From NCBI GenBank assembly GCA_965198895.1, contig OZ240676.1, forward strand, positions 2,790,001-2,854,000: a stretch of DNA of 64,000 bases. Direction: 5' to 3'. A program made the position numbers and the translations under genes. Positions 1 through 8,211 of this stretch are shown here, in pieces; within the stretch, counting starts at the first letter, position 1, and each line of letters begins with the position of its first letter. Under the pieces are notes generated by a model that saw only the letters and a program-made list of their open reading frames with translations, made no database searches and was not told the DNA's origin. The stretch is from LMUY01 sp965198895 (GTDB lineage: Bacteria; Pseudomonadota; Alphaproteobacteria; Acetobacterales; Acetobacteraceae).

Positions 1-699
1 GGCGGTCGCCGCGCGCAGCGTCAATGAGAGCCGTCCGAGCCGGCTGGCGACTTGCACATATTCCGCGCTGCTCGGCGTGACTTCCAGCGTCACCGTCTTG
101 GCGACCGCGTTGGCGTCCGTCGGGGCGTGGACGTCGCCCTGGCCGATCTGCTGGTCGATGGCAATGACGCGGACGTCGCGCAGGATGGTTTCGGCGGAGA
201 CGCGGTGCCCGGGCGCGACCGTCTGGTCCTCGACCGACTGGGTAAGGATCAGATCAACGTGGTCACCCGGCCAAATCAAGCCGGCGGCGCCGCTGACCGC
301 ATCCACGCCGACGGTGACGGCGCGCGTGCCCGGCTTCAGCACCGCGGACAGGAAGCCATGGTCGGTCGGCCGCAACGCATCGGCCGGCAGGCGCAGCACG
401 TCACCCGGCGACAGCGCGCGAAGCACCAGGCCGCCCACCAAAGCGTGCTTGTTGTCCGCCTCGTTGGTCACCGCGCCGGCGGGGATCTTCGTCACGTCGA
501 TCTCGGCGCTCGAAAGGTCGTCGGGTTGCAGCAGGGTCCCGGCATGCAGCGCCTTGGCGACTGTCACCAGGGCGACCTTCTTCGGCACCGGAACGGCGGC
601 GATGGCGGCACTTCGGTCTGGCACCATCATCCAGACGATGGTGCCGAACCCGCCCAGGCCGGACAGGATGAGGGCGATCAGGACCGCGCGGATAATCAT
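1..699 (-). CDS. cpaB: Flp pilus assembly protein CpaB (partial, 3' end off the window)
   Basis: CpaB/RcpC is a periplasmic, inner-membrane-anchored component of the Tad/Flp pilus secretion apparatus. The minus-strand frame starts at an ATG at 699 and stays open to base 1, giving 233 codons without a stop. The N-terminus MIIRAVLIALILSGLGGFG is a signal anchor. Residues about 40-110 form an SAF-like domain (VAKALHAGTLLQPDDL, then LRALSPGDVLRLPADAL), and a second region follows with the family's GTRAVTVGVDAVSGAAG and WPGDHVDLILT segments. A GGAGG ribosome site lies just upstream. The start overlaps the stop of the upstream prepilin peptidase gene as ATGA, so the two are translationally coupled. 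The C-terminus is missing only because the window ends. Confidence 0.93.
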   Translation of the reverse strand, partial: MIIRAVLIALILSGLGGFGTIVWMMVPDRSAAIAAVPVPKKVALVTVAKALHAGTLLQPDDLSSAEIDVTKIPAGAVTNEADNKHALVGGLVLRALSPGDVLRLPADALRPTDHGFLSAVLKPGTRAVTVGVDAVSGAAGLIWPGDHVDLILTQSVEDQTVAPGHRVSAETILRDVRVIAIDQQIGQGDVHAPTDANAVAKTVTLEVTPSSAEYVQVASRLGRLSLTLRAATA

Positions 700-1196
700 G
701 ACGGGCCTCCTTGAACGATGACCATGCCGACACCGGCGGCGATGGCGACGGCATAGGGAAGCGGGCCGCCCTGGCGAAGGCGGCGCCGCTCGGTGCGGAT
801 AATACGTGCGAGCATGCTGGCGGGGCGGCGTGTGGCCGGGGCCGGCAGCCGGTGACGCGCGGCGAGGTAGGGGAGGGTCAGCACGCCACCCGCCAGCGCG
901 ATCAGCACCAGCATCGACGGCACTTGCATCGGCGGAACCATCAGCGCGGCGGCAGCGATGAGTTTCACGTCTCCGCCGCCCATCCAGCGCAGCAGCCAAC
1001 ACCCGGTCGCTGCGGCGAACACGATCGCGGCAGCGATCGCGGCGCCGAGCAGATCGCCGGTCTGGAAGCGTAGCGCCAGGCCGCACAACGCGAGCCCGGC
1101 ACAGACGAGGTTGGGCACGGTTCGGAACGCGGCATCATGGAGCGCGGCGATGGCGAGTAAGGCAGCACCGACGAGAACGAACGCTTCGATCGGCAT
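696..1196 (-). CDS. cpaA: Prepilin peptidase, CpaA/TadV type (A24 family)
   Basis: A 166-aa polytopic membrane aspartic protease that would cleave the Flp prepilin leader at the inner membrane. The two catalytic aspartates of the A24 family are visible: Asp21 in LHDAAFRTVPN and Asp76 in the GGGD motif (residues 73-76). At least four hydrophobic helices are present. A longer reading to 1577 exists but would run through the pilin gene in another frame, so the ATG at 1196 (MPIEAFVL) is preferred. It lies downstream of the pilin gene and overlaps cpaB by four bases, which is the usual Tad operon arrangement. The symbol follows Caulobacter naming; TadV is the equivalent name. Confidence 0.9.
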   Translation of the reverse strand: MPIEAFVLVGAALLAIAALHDAAFRTVPNLVCAGLALCGLALRFQTGDLLGAAIAAAIVFAAATGCWLLRWMGGGDVKLIAAAALMVPPMQVPSMLVLIALAGGVLTLPYLAARHRLPAPATRRPASMLARIIRTERRRLRQGGPLPYAVAIAAGVGMVIVQGGPS

Positions 1197-1267
1197 GGCG
1201 ACACGCTCCGGTAGAAGTAACGCGAGGGGGCCGGTGGGCTGCGGGCGGCAGCCCACCGAACAGCCGG

Positions 1268-1438
1268 TCAGAGATTGTTGTTCACGCCGGTCAGCAGAGT
1301 GTTCAAGTGCGTGCCGATGCCGGTGAACAGCGTCGCAAGCACGCCGGCGATCACGGCGGCAATCAGGCCGTATTCCAGGGCGGTCACGGCGCGCTTGTCG
1401 GAACGCAGGCTCGTCAGGGTGCTGATGATCTGATACAT
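1268..1438 (-). CDS. flp: Flp family type IVb pilin
   Basis: A 56-aa prepilin and the structural subunit of the Flp/Tad pilus. The sequence has a short charged leader (MYQIISTLTSLRSDKRA) followed by the type IVb hallmark VTALEYGLIAAVIAGV, with Glu at position +5 and Tyr at +6 of the predicted mature protein. Cleavage would fall after Ala17; most Flp pilins have Gly there, so the Ala is slightly unusual. The start at 1438 gives the typical family length, whereas a longer in-frame start at 1528 adds an untypical polar extension. A GGAA-type ribosome site lies upstream. It is the first gene of the minus-strand pilus set, ahead of cpaA and cpaB. Confidence 0.93.
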   Translation of the reverse strand: MYQIISTLTSLRSDKRAVTALEYGLIAAVIAGVLATLFTGIGTHLNTLLTGVNNNL

Positions 1439-1518
1439 GAGGAATTCTTCCTGTTCGCGGGTTGATACTTGAGGCAGACACGATCTTTCGTGCCCACTCA
1501 CCATCTCTTTTCGCGTCT

Positions 1519-1534
1519 CCTGTCTCAAGACAGG
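1519..1534. promoter_or_regulatory. Inverted repeat upstream of the flp pilin (operator candidate)
   Basis: CCTGTCT and AGACAGG form perfect 7-base arms separated by two bases, 81 bases upstream of the pilin start. The spacing suits a dimeric regulator site or a short hairpin in the leader. No regulator is identified. The role is inferred only from position and symmetry. Confidence 0.4.
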
Positions 1535-1537
1535 AAG

Positions 1538-1547
1538 TGTTAGGAAA
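1538..1547 (-). promoter_or_regulatory. Shared 10-base motif TTTCCTAACA, copy 1 (pilin side)
   Basis: Read on the minus strand, the direction of the pilin gene, this site is TTTCCTAACA. It ends 100 bases before the pilin start. The same ten bases in the same orientation relative to transcription occur upstream of the plus-strand half of the locus (2385-2394). This may be a common regulatory site. No known binding protein is recognised. Confidence 0.3.
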
Positions 1548-1577
1548 AACTGCCGTTTGTACTGTCACGTCTAACAA

Positions 1578-2303
1578 TCAGCCGGCCGGCGTGTGGACGT
1601 GCGGCAGCGAAGCTGCCGCGGGCAGGCGGATGACGTTTGGTGCCGCAATCCCGCTGGGTGTCCAGACCCGTATTCCGCCCTGGCCCGGCAACCACGAGAC
1701 GACCTTGATCGCCGGAAGCGGTAAAGCCGGTGCCGCGGGCGGCGACGCTGCCTCACCCAAGGGCAAAGGTTGCCCCCACGCAGCCATCACCAGGTCCCGG
1801 TATGGAGCGCCCCGCTCGGGCGTTGCGGAATGATACGCAGCGACCGCACTCTCCCAGGTGCCCAGCCGCTGTTTGAGTTGAACGAGAAAGCGACTGGCGA
1901 AGTCCGCATTGGCTGCCGGGTCGAAGGCTTGCTCCAGTCCGGCGAAAGCGTCGGGGTGGGCGGCCAGGTTCACTTGGAAGCAGCCGACATCGATCGAGCC
2001 CACGCCTTTGTCGAGCAGCTGCCGCGTGGCGGCGATCGCGGACGGCAGATCATCGAAGCGTTGCCCACTGCCAGCTGCGTCGATCGTCCACGGCCAGGGA
2101 GCCACCCGGCCGGTCGCGGGATCGCGCCGCCCGCTCTCCACCTGCCCGATCGCCAGCAATAGGCCGGGTGGCAGCATCTGGCGCCGCTCCGCCTCCGCGC
2201 CGGCCATGGCGCAGGCAGACAGATCGCTAGCACGCCCCAACACAGGAGAGAGCGTTGCCGTCAGCAATAGCGTCAGCGCGGCCGTGCGTACCATTGTAGT
2301 CAT
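1578..2303 (-). CDS. Lytic transglycosylase, VirB1/SLT-like, secreted
   Basis: A 241-aa periplasmic muramidase expected to open peptidoglycan for assembly of the pilus machine. It has a signal peptide (hydrophobic stretch about residues 7-23, ending near LGRASD). The SLT fold signature follows: Glu56 in QVESGRR is the predicted catalytic acid, with the GxxQVN-type motif VGCFQVNL and the AVAAYHSATPERG region further on. The roughly 60-residue C-terminal tail is Pro/Ala-rich with no domain I can name. It lies upstream of the pilin gene on the same strand, and transglycosylases of this type are often encoded with secretion or pilus systems. The pilus role is inferred from this context. Confidence 0.85.
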   Translation of the reverse strand: MTTMVRTAALTLLLTATLSPVLGRASDLSACAMAGAEAERRQMLPPGLLLAIGQVESGRRDPATGRVAPWPWTIDAAGSGQRFDDLPSAIAATRQLLDKGVGSIDVGCFQVNLAAHPDAFAGLEQAFDPAANADFASRFLVQLKQRLGTWESAVAAYHSATPERGAPYRDLVMAAWGQPLPLGEAASPPAAPALPLPAIKVVSWLPGQGGIRVWTPSGIAAPNVIRLPAAASLPHVHTPAG

Positions 2304-2384
2304 GGCGTGTTTTTTCGCCCTCGAGGATCAACTACAGACGCCACTTCGACAACAACGTCGCGCGGGTAGCAACCCAGGGCGACA

Positions 2385-2394
2385 TTTCCTAACA
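2385..2394 (+). promoter_or_regulatory. Shared 10-base motif TTTCCTAACA, copy 2 (plus-strand tad side)
   Basis: An identical copy of the motif found upstream of the flp pilin, here 43 bases before the start of the plus-strand gene at 2438 and oriented the same way relative to transcription. It sits in the 134-base divergent region between the transglycosylase and the membrane glycosyltransferase-like gene. Co-regulation of both halves of the locus is inferred. Confidence 0.3.
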
Positions 2395-2437
2395 AAACCT
2401 GCCTGAACGCCGCAAGTCGGGCTGCTAGTTTCGCCGC

Positions 2438-4120
2438 ATGAGCTCTTCTCGTTACCCAATAGTCGCTGGTGCCGCGATCGCGTTGCTAGTCAGCCTAGTG
2501 TTTGGCGCGAGTATCAATCCCGGTTTCTGGCACGGTGACCTATTCGATCCCGACAGCGCGATGCGCTTGGTCAGGCTATCGGCAATCGTGCATGCCGGGC
2601 TGCCGCTCGATGCCGTCGCGCGCGACGGGTCGGGCGACGGCACTGTGCTGCATTGGTCCCACCTGCTCGACAGCATCCTGCTGTTCCTGGCGGCGCCGGA
2701 GGCGGCGTTCGTCGGATGGCATCGCGGGCTGGTGCTGGCGGCGATGGCGCTGGGGCCGCTGTGCATGGCGGCGCTGGGGGGAGCACTGGCCTGGGCGTCT
2801 GCGCCGTTCGCCGATCGGCAGTGGCGATGGGTGCCGGCAATCGCGGCCAGCCTTGCCGCTCCGGTCGCGGGTTATGGCGTGCCTGGCGTCGTGCACCACC
2901 ACGTGCTCCTGGCCGTCACGGCCGTGATGTCTGCCGGATGGGCGGTGCGGATCGTGCGAGGCGAGGCCGGCGGTATCGCCCTGGGCGCCTGGTCCGCTGT
3001 TGCGGCGTGGCTGAGCCCCGAGGCGATGCCGCTCAGCTTGATGGCAATGTGCCTGGTATGGGTCGCCTGGATCGAGCGGCCGCGCGCCGGCTTGGCGCGC
3101 TCACTGGCCGAGACCGGACTGGCATTTTTCGTCGTCGTGCTGGCGGCCTGGATCGTGGATCCGCCTGGCGCCAGCCGATGGGCGGCCGAGCAGGACCGTT
3201 TATCGATCATCTACGTGACGCTGGCCGCGGCCGCGGCCTGCTGCGGTATCGCCGCCTGGTCCGGTCTGCCGCGAGCCGCTGTCGCGGCGCTGGGCGGCGT
3301 GCTCGCGCTGGCTTGGCTCGGTGCCTTTCCGGTGTTGCTGCGCGGCACCTATGGCTTGCTGCCGCCGGACGTCGCGCATGTGTTCCTCGACGATATCGCC
3401 GAAATGCAGCCGATCGTGCACCTCGGCCCGGCCGTCAGCCTGCTGCTTCCAGGGTTGGCTACCACGGCACTACTGGCCTGGTTCGGCGTGCGGCGGCGCT
3501 CGCTGGTGCTGCTGTATGCCGCCGCCTGTGGCGCCCTTCTCGTGCTGGGGGGCGAACAGCACGTCCGTTTCGCCGCCTATCCGGCCGTGTTCGCGGCCGC
3601 CCTGGCGCCGGCCGCGCTGACGGCGCTTGGCCCCACCGTGTGGCGGACCGCGGCGTTGGCGGCGACGCTGCTGGTGCCGTTGTCGAACAGCCTCATTCCC
3701 TCCGCCGGGGCGAACGAACCCACCGGCAAGAGCTGCGGACTGCAAGGGATGCACGCGTTGCTGGCGCCCTATGCCGGCCAGGTGGTGCTGTCCGATGCCG
3801 GCGACACGCCCGAGTTGCTTTGGCGCTCCGACGTCCTGACCGTCGGGTCTCTGTTCCACCGCAACCCGACCGGCTTCATGCGCCTGATCGACGCGTGGCG
3901 GAGCGCACCCGGCCAAACCGAGCCAACGGCGGTGCTGGCCTCGCGGGCCCGGCTGGTCCTGGTGTGCCCCACGGCCCATCTGCCCCGCTTGTTTGCCGTC
4001 GCTCCCCAGCCAACCCTGGCAGCGACGTTACGTGCGGGCGTGGTGCCCCCCTGGCTGCATGAGGTGGGCACGAACACGGGCGGCTTCGTGCTGTACCGCA
4101 TCGGTAACCCGCGGTCATGA
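2438..4120 (+). CDS. Oligosaccharyltransferase/GT-C-like polytopic membrane protein
   Basis: A 560-aa protein with about ten or more hydrophobic segments. After the first membrane helix comes an acidic loop, DPDSAMRLVRLS (residues 37-48), then TVLHWSHLLDS (69-79) and a triple-histidine motif GVVHHHVLLA (around 153-155). An acidic DxD-like first loop followed by a His-rich motif is the layout of GT-C lipid-linked sugar transferases such as STT3/AglB. I infer that relationship from layout and do not recognise a named member. The C-terminal 150 residues are soluble-looking. The stop overlaps the start of the tadG-like gene by four bases, which ties it to the pilus operon and suggests a role in modifying pilus or secreted proteins. 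Confidence 0.6.
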   Translation: MSSSRYPIVAGAAIALLVSLVFGASINPGFWHGDLFDPDSAMRLVRLSAIVHAGLPLDAVARDGSGDGTVLHWSHLLDSILLFLAAPEAAFVGWHRGLVLAAMALGPLCMAALGGALAWASAPFADRQWRWVPAIAASLAAPVAGYGVPGVVHHHVLLAVTAVMSAGWAVRIVRGEAGGIALGAWSAVAAWLSPEAMPLSLMAMCLVWVAWIERPRAGLARSLAETGLAFFVVVLAAWIVDPPGASRWAAEQDRLSIIYVTLAAAAACCGIAAWSGLPRAAVAALGGVLALAWLGAFPVLLRGTYGLLPPDVAHVFLDDIAEMQPIVHLGPAVSLLLPGLATTALLAWFGVRRRSLVLLYAAACGALLVLGGEQHVRFAAYPAVFAAALAPAALTALGPTVWRTAALAATLLVPLSNSLIPSAGANEPTGKSCGLQGMHALLAPYAGQVVLSDAGDTPELLWRSDVLTVGSLFHRNPTGFMRLIDAWRSAPGQTEPTAVLASRARLVLVCPTAHLPRLFAVAPQPTLAATLRAGVVPPWLHEVGTNTGGFVLYRIGNPRS

Positions 4121-5286
4121 CGCGCCGCAGCCTCGCCGAGGACCGCGGGGGCACCATCGCCTTGCTGGCGGCTGTCGGTATGACCGCGCTGGTCGGCATG
4201 TCGGCGTTCGCGATTGACTTAGGGTTAGCCTACGCTCAGCGCGCCAAGCTGCAGAAGGTGGCGGACAGCGCCGCAATGGCGGGTGCGATCAGCTGGGTGA
4301 AGAAGGGCTCTGCCACGATGGTCCAGGCCACGGTGCAGGATATCGTGCTTGCCAATGGTTTCGCCGCGAGCACCATCCAGACGACGACAGCTCCGACCAC
4401 ATCCGTCCCGAACGTGACCGTAAGCCTGGCTGCACCCTCCACCCTGACGCTGGCACGGGTTCTGTCGTCACGCACGACCGTGACGACGCACGGCTACGCG
4501 GTTGCGTCGATCGTGCCAACGCCTACACCGGCCTGCCTGGTGTCGTTGACCACGCTTCAGGTGGACGGCACGATCAACGCCAGTAACTGCGCGGTCTCGG
4601 CAAACGCCAGCTCAAGCGGCTCCATCAACGTCAACGGCAGCGGCAGTATCACGGCGAGCAGCATCGACACGCCAGGTACGTTCGGCAATGGCGGCGGTAC
4701 CATCAATGGTACGCAGAAGTCGGGCTCGGCTCCGGCGACGGATCCGTACAGCAGCTCGCAAAGTCTCGAGGCGAGCGCGGTGAGTGCCTGCGGCGGCAAT
4801 TATGGCAACTATACGAGCGGAGCGCCGGCGGGATGTTACCAGGGCAGCATCAACGGCCAGGCCACGCTGGGTGCAGGGACCTACGTGTTCAGCAACCTCA
4901 GCGTGAACGCTGGTGCCAGCATCACGGCCACGAGTGGCACGACATTGATCGTGACATCGCAGTTCAGCCCGAGCGGCAACATAACGATCACGGCGCCGAC
5001 CAACAGCGCTACGGTTGGTATTCCTGGCATCGCAATCTACGTGGCGGGCGGTGGCGGCATGAACATGAACTCGGGCGTGACCTACGCCATCACCGGCGCG
5101 ATCTATGTGCCGAGCGGCCCTCTTGTCCTCGATGGCGGATCGTCCAACTCGGGATGCACATACATCGTCGCGTATTCGATTCAATCGAACGGCGGGTCCA
5201 CTCTGGTGCCGCAGGCGGGCTGCAACTCCACCAATTATACGCCTCCGACCGTGGGTGCCGGCTCCAAGATCGCGTTGACCCAATGA
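4117..5286 (+). CDS. TadG-like pilus assembly protein
   Basis: A 389-aa protein with an N-terminal membrane helix typical of Flp/TadG-like proteins: a basic lead (MTRRSLAEDRGG), then IALLAAVGMTALVGMSAFAID and LGLAYAQRAKLQKVADSAAMAGA, the conserved TadG N-terminal region. The remaining 300 residues are exported, rich in Ser, Thr, Gly and Asn, with irregular repeats (GTINGT, NVNGSGSITASS) that suggest a beta-rich surface-exposed part instead of the usual vWA domain. It overlaps the preceding gene as ATGA and the following TadE gene as ATGA. The role in anchoring or assembling the Flp pilus is known for the family only in outline. Confidence 0.82.
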   Translation: MTRRSLAEDRGGTIALLAAVGMTALVGMSAFAIDLGLAYAQRAKLQKVADSAAMAGAISWVKKGSATMVQATVQDIVLANGFAASTIQTTTAPTTSVPNVTVSLAAPSTLTLARVLSSRTTVTTHGYAVASIVPTPTPACLVSLTTLQVDGTINASNCAVSANASSSGSINVNGSGSITASSIDTPGTFGNGGGTINGTQKSGSAPATDPYSSSQSLEASAVSACGGNYGNYTSGAPAGCYQGSINGQATLGAGTYVFSNLSVNAGASITATSGTTLIVTSQFSPSGNITITAPTNSATVGIPGIAIYVAGGGGMNMNSGVTYAITGAIYVPSGPLVLDGGSSNSGCTYIVAYSIQSNGGSTLVPQAGCNSTNYTPPTVGAGSKIALTQ

Positions 5287-5762
5287 GACGAAAATTCGGC
5301 CGGTCTGGTGTCGCAGCCTTGGAGATGGCGCTGGTTGCTCCAATCCTGGTCACACTCATGATCGCGAGCATCGATTTCGGTGCGGCCCTGCTCAGCAAGG
5401 CGCAGATCAGTCAGGCCCTCGCTCTGGCCGCCGAGTACACGACGCTCGCCGGGCAGAACACGACCACCTCCCCCACGAATGCCACCATCATGGCCAACGC
5501 GAAAACCTACGCCGGATCGCTGACCAGCGCCTTCGTCGGAACCCCCACGGTGACCGCCGTGGTCAACAACGGAACCAGCGCATCTGCCTGTTGCCCGGGA
5601 ACGACGTGGGTTTGCTCCTCAGCCACCACCTGCGCCGATGGATCGTCGCCCGGAACGTATCTGACGATTTCGGTGAGCTACCCCTTCAAGCCGTTGATCT
5701 CGACCGATGCTCGACTTTTGGGCAAGGTTCTGTCCGACAGCATCGTGGCGCCGGTAAAGTGA
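5283..5762 (+). CDS. TadE-like pseudopilin
   Basis: A 159-aa protein with the TadE signature near the N-terminus: GVAALEMALVAPILVTLMIASIDFG, where the Glu in LEMALV matches the type IVb prepilin pattern and a single membrane helix follows. TadE/TadF pseudopilins are processed by the same peptidase as Flp and are needed for pilus assembly. The C-terminal part has a small cysteine-rich loop (CCPG, then WVCSSATTC) that could form disulfides in the periplasm. The ATG at 5283 overlaps the tadG stop; the longer reading upstream runs through tadG in another frame and is rejected. Confidence 0.85.
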   Translation: MRRKFGRSGVAALEMALVAPILVTLMIASIDFGAALLSKAQISQALALAAEYTTLAGQNTTTSPTNATIMANAKTYAGSLTSAFVGTPTVTAVVNNGTSASACCPGTTWVCSSATTCADGSSPGTYLTISVSYPFKPLISTDARLLGKVLSDSIVAPVK

Positions 5763-6181
5763 GGTTTGGCCGGCGTGGCACGACGGCGCTTGAATTCGCG
5801 GTGGCCGCGCCGGCGCTGATGATCCTGATGTTCGGCGGCTTCGAGTTCGGCAGGTTGCAATGGACCTGGCAGGCGATGCAGTTGGCCGGTGACCAGACAG
5901 CACGCTGCGTCGCGATCTCCGGGGCGGCCTGCACGACCCCCTCCACCTATGCCGTTAACACGGCCAAGACGTACGGTGCAGTCGCGCTGGTTGCAGCGGA
6001 CGTGGCGGTCGTCAACACGCCGGCCGCCATTACCAGCACCACGGCCTGCAGCCCGCCATCCGGGAATACGGCGGTCAAGGTGACGCTCACCCTCCCTTTC
6101 ACCAGCCCGTTCTCTAAGCTCGTCCCAGCGCTGAGCCATACCCTGACAACGACGTCCTGCTACCCGCTGACGGGAAACTAG
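5759..6181 (+). CDS. TadE/TadF-like pseudopilin, GTG start
   Basis: A 140-aa protein beginning with a GTG that overlaps the previous stop as GTGA. The N-terminus RFGRRGTTALEFAVAAPALM carries the TadE motif with Glu at the type IVb +5 position, followed by one membrane helix (LMILMFGGFEFGRLQWTW). The soluble C-terminal part contains four cysteines. An upstream ATG at 5591 would add 56 residues that belong to the preceding gene in another frame, so it is rejected. It is the last gene of the plus-strand pilus run, and a hairpin follows at once. Confidence 0.85.
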   Translation: MRFGRRGTTALEFAVAAPALMILMFGGFEFGRLQWTWQAMQLAGDQTARCVAISGAACTTPSTYAVNTAKTYGAVALVAADVAVVNTPAAITSTTACSPPSGNTAVKVTLTLPFTSPFSKLVPALSHTLTTTSCYPLTGN

Positions 6182-6183
6182 GC

Positions 6184-6221
6184 CCCGCCCGGCTGCAAGC
6201 TTGCAGCTTTTACGGGGCGGG
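6184..6221 (+). terminator. Hairpin after the tad operon
   Basis: CCCGCCC (6184-6190) pairs with GGGCGGG (6215-6221), enclosing a second perfect palindrome CTGCAAGCTTGCAG (6193-6206). It starts three bases after the stop codon of the last pseudopilin. No clear T run follows, so it may be a terminator or an RNA-stabilising hairpin. Confidence 0.5.
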
Positions 6222-6407
6222 TTGGCCGGCCATGGTGGCCCCCGACAGCGTAGGCTCCCGTGCCAAAGCGGGTCCTCGGATCCTCAGCAACAAATCCCAT
6301 GCGCATCGCCGGTGCCGGGCGTTTGCCTCCAGATCGATGGCGACCGCCATCAGCCGGGAGTGCAGCGGCAAGTGCATGATGTCTTCCAGGGGTGACGGCC
6401 AATCCAT
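6210..6407 (-). CDS. Hypothetical 65-aa ORF (doubtful)
   Basis: This small ORF lies in the 352-base stretch between the tad operon and the exopolysaccharide gene. Its translation (start MDWPSPLEDIMHLPLHSRLM) has a more natural composition than the competing frames, but the ribosome site is weak and no family is recognised. The rest of the stretch, about 6408-6533, shows no gene or strong signal. Confidence 0.25.
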   Translation of the reverse strand: MDWPSPLEDIMHLPLHSRLMAVAIDLEANARHRRCAWDLLLRIRGPALAREPTLSGATMAGQPAP

Positions 6408-6533
6408 GATCTCAGCGTAACGGGCTGCCGATGATGGATCGCAACTATGATGTTAATGAACCGTCACGAGCGGCGTAAAATGATGGCCGCCCTCTGCTTT
6501 TCCGTAGCTTCGTAGTGATCGGACGCTGACGCG

Positions 6534-8117
6534 CTAGAAAGCGTGCCGGCTGCTCACTTCGCGCAACAGCGTCAATGCCATGATCTTGAGGTCGAAGCGG
6601 ACCGACCAGTTCTCGATGTAGAACAGGTCGCACGCCACCCGCTGCTCGATCTGCTCGATCGTGGCGGTCTCGCCCCGCCAGCCGTTCACCTGGGCCCATC
6701 CGGTGATCCCGGGCTTGACCCGGTGGCGCACGGCATATTGCTGCACCACGTCGGCGAACAATTGGTCGGCGGCCTTGGTGTTGGGCGCATGCGGGCGGGG
6801 GCCGACCAGTGACATCGTGCCGTTCAGCACGTTGAACAGCTGCGGCAACTCGTCGATCGAGAGCTTGCGGATCACGCGGCCCACCCTGGTGATCCGAGGG
6901 TCCCCGCGCGTGGTTTGCTTGTCGGCCAGGAGGTCGGCCGCGCCATGCCGCATCGAGCGGAACTTGTAGCAAAGGAACAGCCGGTTGTTGAACCCCATCC
7001 GCGGCTGCCGGAACAGCACCGGGCCGGGCGAGTCGAGCTTGATCAGCAGGGCGGTCAGCAACAGCACCGGCGACAGCACCAGCAGGGCCAGCGAACCCAG
7101 GCCGTAATCCACCAGCATTTTCTGCAGCGCCCGCCAGTCCTTCAGCGGCGCCTTGCGGATCGAGACGACCGGATTGCGGCCGATCCCCTCGAATTGGGTG
7201 CGGGAGAAGCGCAGCCCGGCTAGATCGGTGGTGAGCACGATGTCGGCCACCGTGCTGCTGAGCTGGTCGACCACGGCCCTGATCCGGTCGGGCGCGCTGA
7301 GCGGCAGGGCGATCACGATGGTATCGATCTGCTCCTCGCGGGAGCGTTCGACCAAGTCCTCTACCGTTCCGCGAACGGCCACGTCGGAGTGGTTGGCTGG
7401 CAAGCGGGACATCCGGTCGTCGAAGATGCCGATGACCTGGTATTTGCCGGGCTCGCCCTTGAGCCGGTCGATGAACTCGCCGCTGAAATCGTTGACGCCG
7501 ACGATGGCGATCTTGCGGGCGAGACGCCCGGCTTTAGTCCATTGCCGGATCAGCCGGGTGAGCGGGATGCGGCTGCCGCCGATCAGCACGGCTGCCGTTC
7601 CGGCCCAGGCGAGCGGCCAGACCCGAAACGGCAGCCGGCCCTGGTAGAACACGAACAGGCAGCCGATCAGCCAGAATGTGCCGATCACCAGCGGCTTGAG
7701 CATCAGCCGGATTTGCCGGGCACCCGACACGAGTGCCGTCTGGGCGTAAGCCTGGTCGCGTGCAAGGCTGAAGCTCGTCGCCAGTGCCCCGGCGAGGCAA
7801 GCCACCTGCACAGGTCCTTCGGGCTCGTCGCCATAGAACCACGTCACCAGCACGACCGACAGCACCCCGGCCAGGCCGAGTAGCAACACGTCCATCGCCC
7901 GGATCAGCCCGGAGACGACTCGGAACGAAATTGTCCGGATCACGCCAGGGCCTTTGGTGATCACCAGGTCGATGCCGTCCTGGCCCTGCCGGCTACCGGA
8001 GCTGGCCCCGGTCGGCACCCGGTTTATTGGTTGTAAATGACTGTCGGTATTCGGTATGGCCGACTTTTGTGCGATTTCTGAGGCGGAAAGCTCCAGGTGA
8101 TCGGCATTACTGGCCAT
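6534..8117 (-). CDS. Undecaprenyl-phosphate glucose phosphotransferase (WcaJ/GumD/AceA type)
   Basis: A polyprenyl-phosphate hexose-1-phosphate transferase that starts exopolysaccharide repeat units on the lipid carrier at the inner membrane. The 527-aa protein has an N-terminal block of four hydrophobic helices, a central nucleotide-binding-like domain (IAIVGVNDFSGEFIDRL), a fifth helix (LGSLALLVLSPVLLLTALLI) and the C-terminal bacterial sugar transferase domain. That domain shows LFRQPRMGFNNRLF, KFRSMR, DELPQLFNVLNGTMSLVGPRP and KPGITGWAQVNGWRGET. The start is uncertain: ATG at 8117 (MASNADHLELS) is used here, and a GTG at 8177 would add 20 residues. No polysaccharide cluster surrounds it, so the gene stands alone here. 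Confidence 0.9.
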   Translation of the reverse strand: MASNADHLELSASEIAQKSAIPNTDSHLQPINRVPTGASSGSRQGQDGIDLVITKGPGVIRTISFRVVSGLIRAMDVLLLGLAGVLSVVLVTWFYGDEPEGPVQVACLAGALATSFSLARDQAYAQTALVSGARQIRLMLKPLVIGTFWLIGCLFVFYQGRLPFRVWPLAWAGTAAVLIGGSRIPLTRLIRQWTKAGRLARKIAIVGVNDFSGEFIDRLKGEPGKYQVIGIFDDRMSRLPANHSDVAVRGTVEDLVERSREEQIDTIVIALPLSAPDRIRAVVDQLSSTVADIVLTTDLAGLRFSRTQFEGIGRNPVVSIRKAPLKDWRALQKMLVDYGLGSLALLVLSPVLLLTALLIKLDSPGPVLFRQPRMGFNNRLFLCYKFRSMRHGAADLLADKQTTRGDPRITRVGRVIRKLSIDELPQLFNVLNGTMSLVGPRPHAPNTKAADQLFADVVQQYAVRHRVKPGITGWAQVNGWRGETATIEQIEQRVACDLFYIENWSVRFDLKIMALTLLREVSSRHAF

Positions 8118-8211
8118 GACCAAGTGTTCAATCCCTACTATAAGGCCGGCTGATACGACTGTGGACGGAGGAGCCACAGCCCGGCCCCGGGAAATTCGTT
8201 GTCTTAATGGA

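Noticed and set aside
6178..6402. A 74-codon minus-strand frame after the tad operon
   Set aside because: It overlaps the terminator-like hairpin and the tad stop, and its composition is less protein-like than the competing 65-codon frame, which is itself doubtful.
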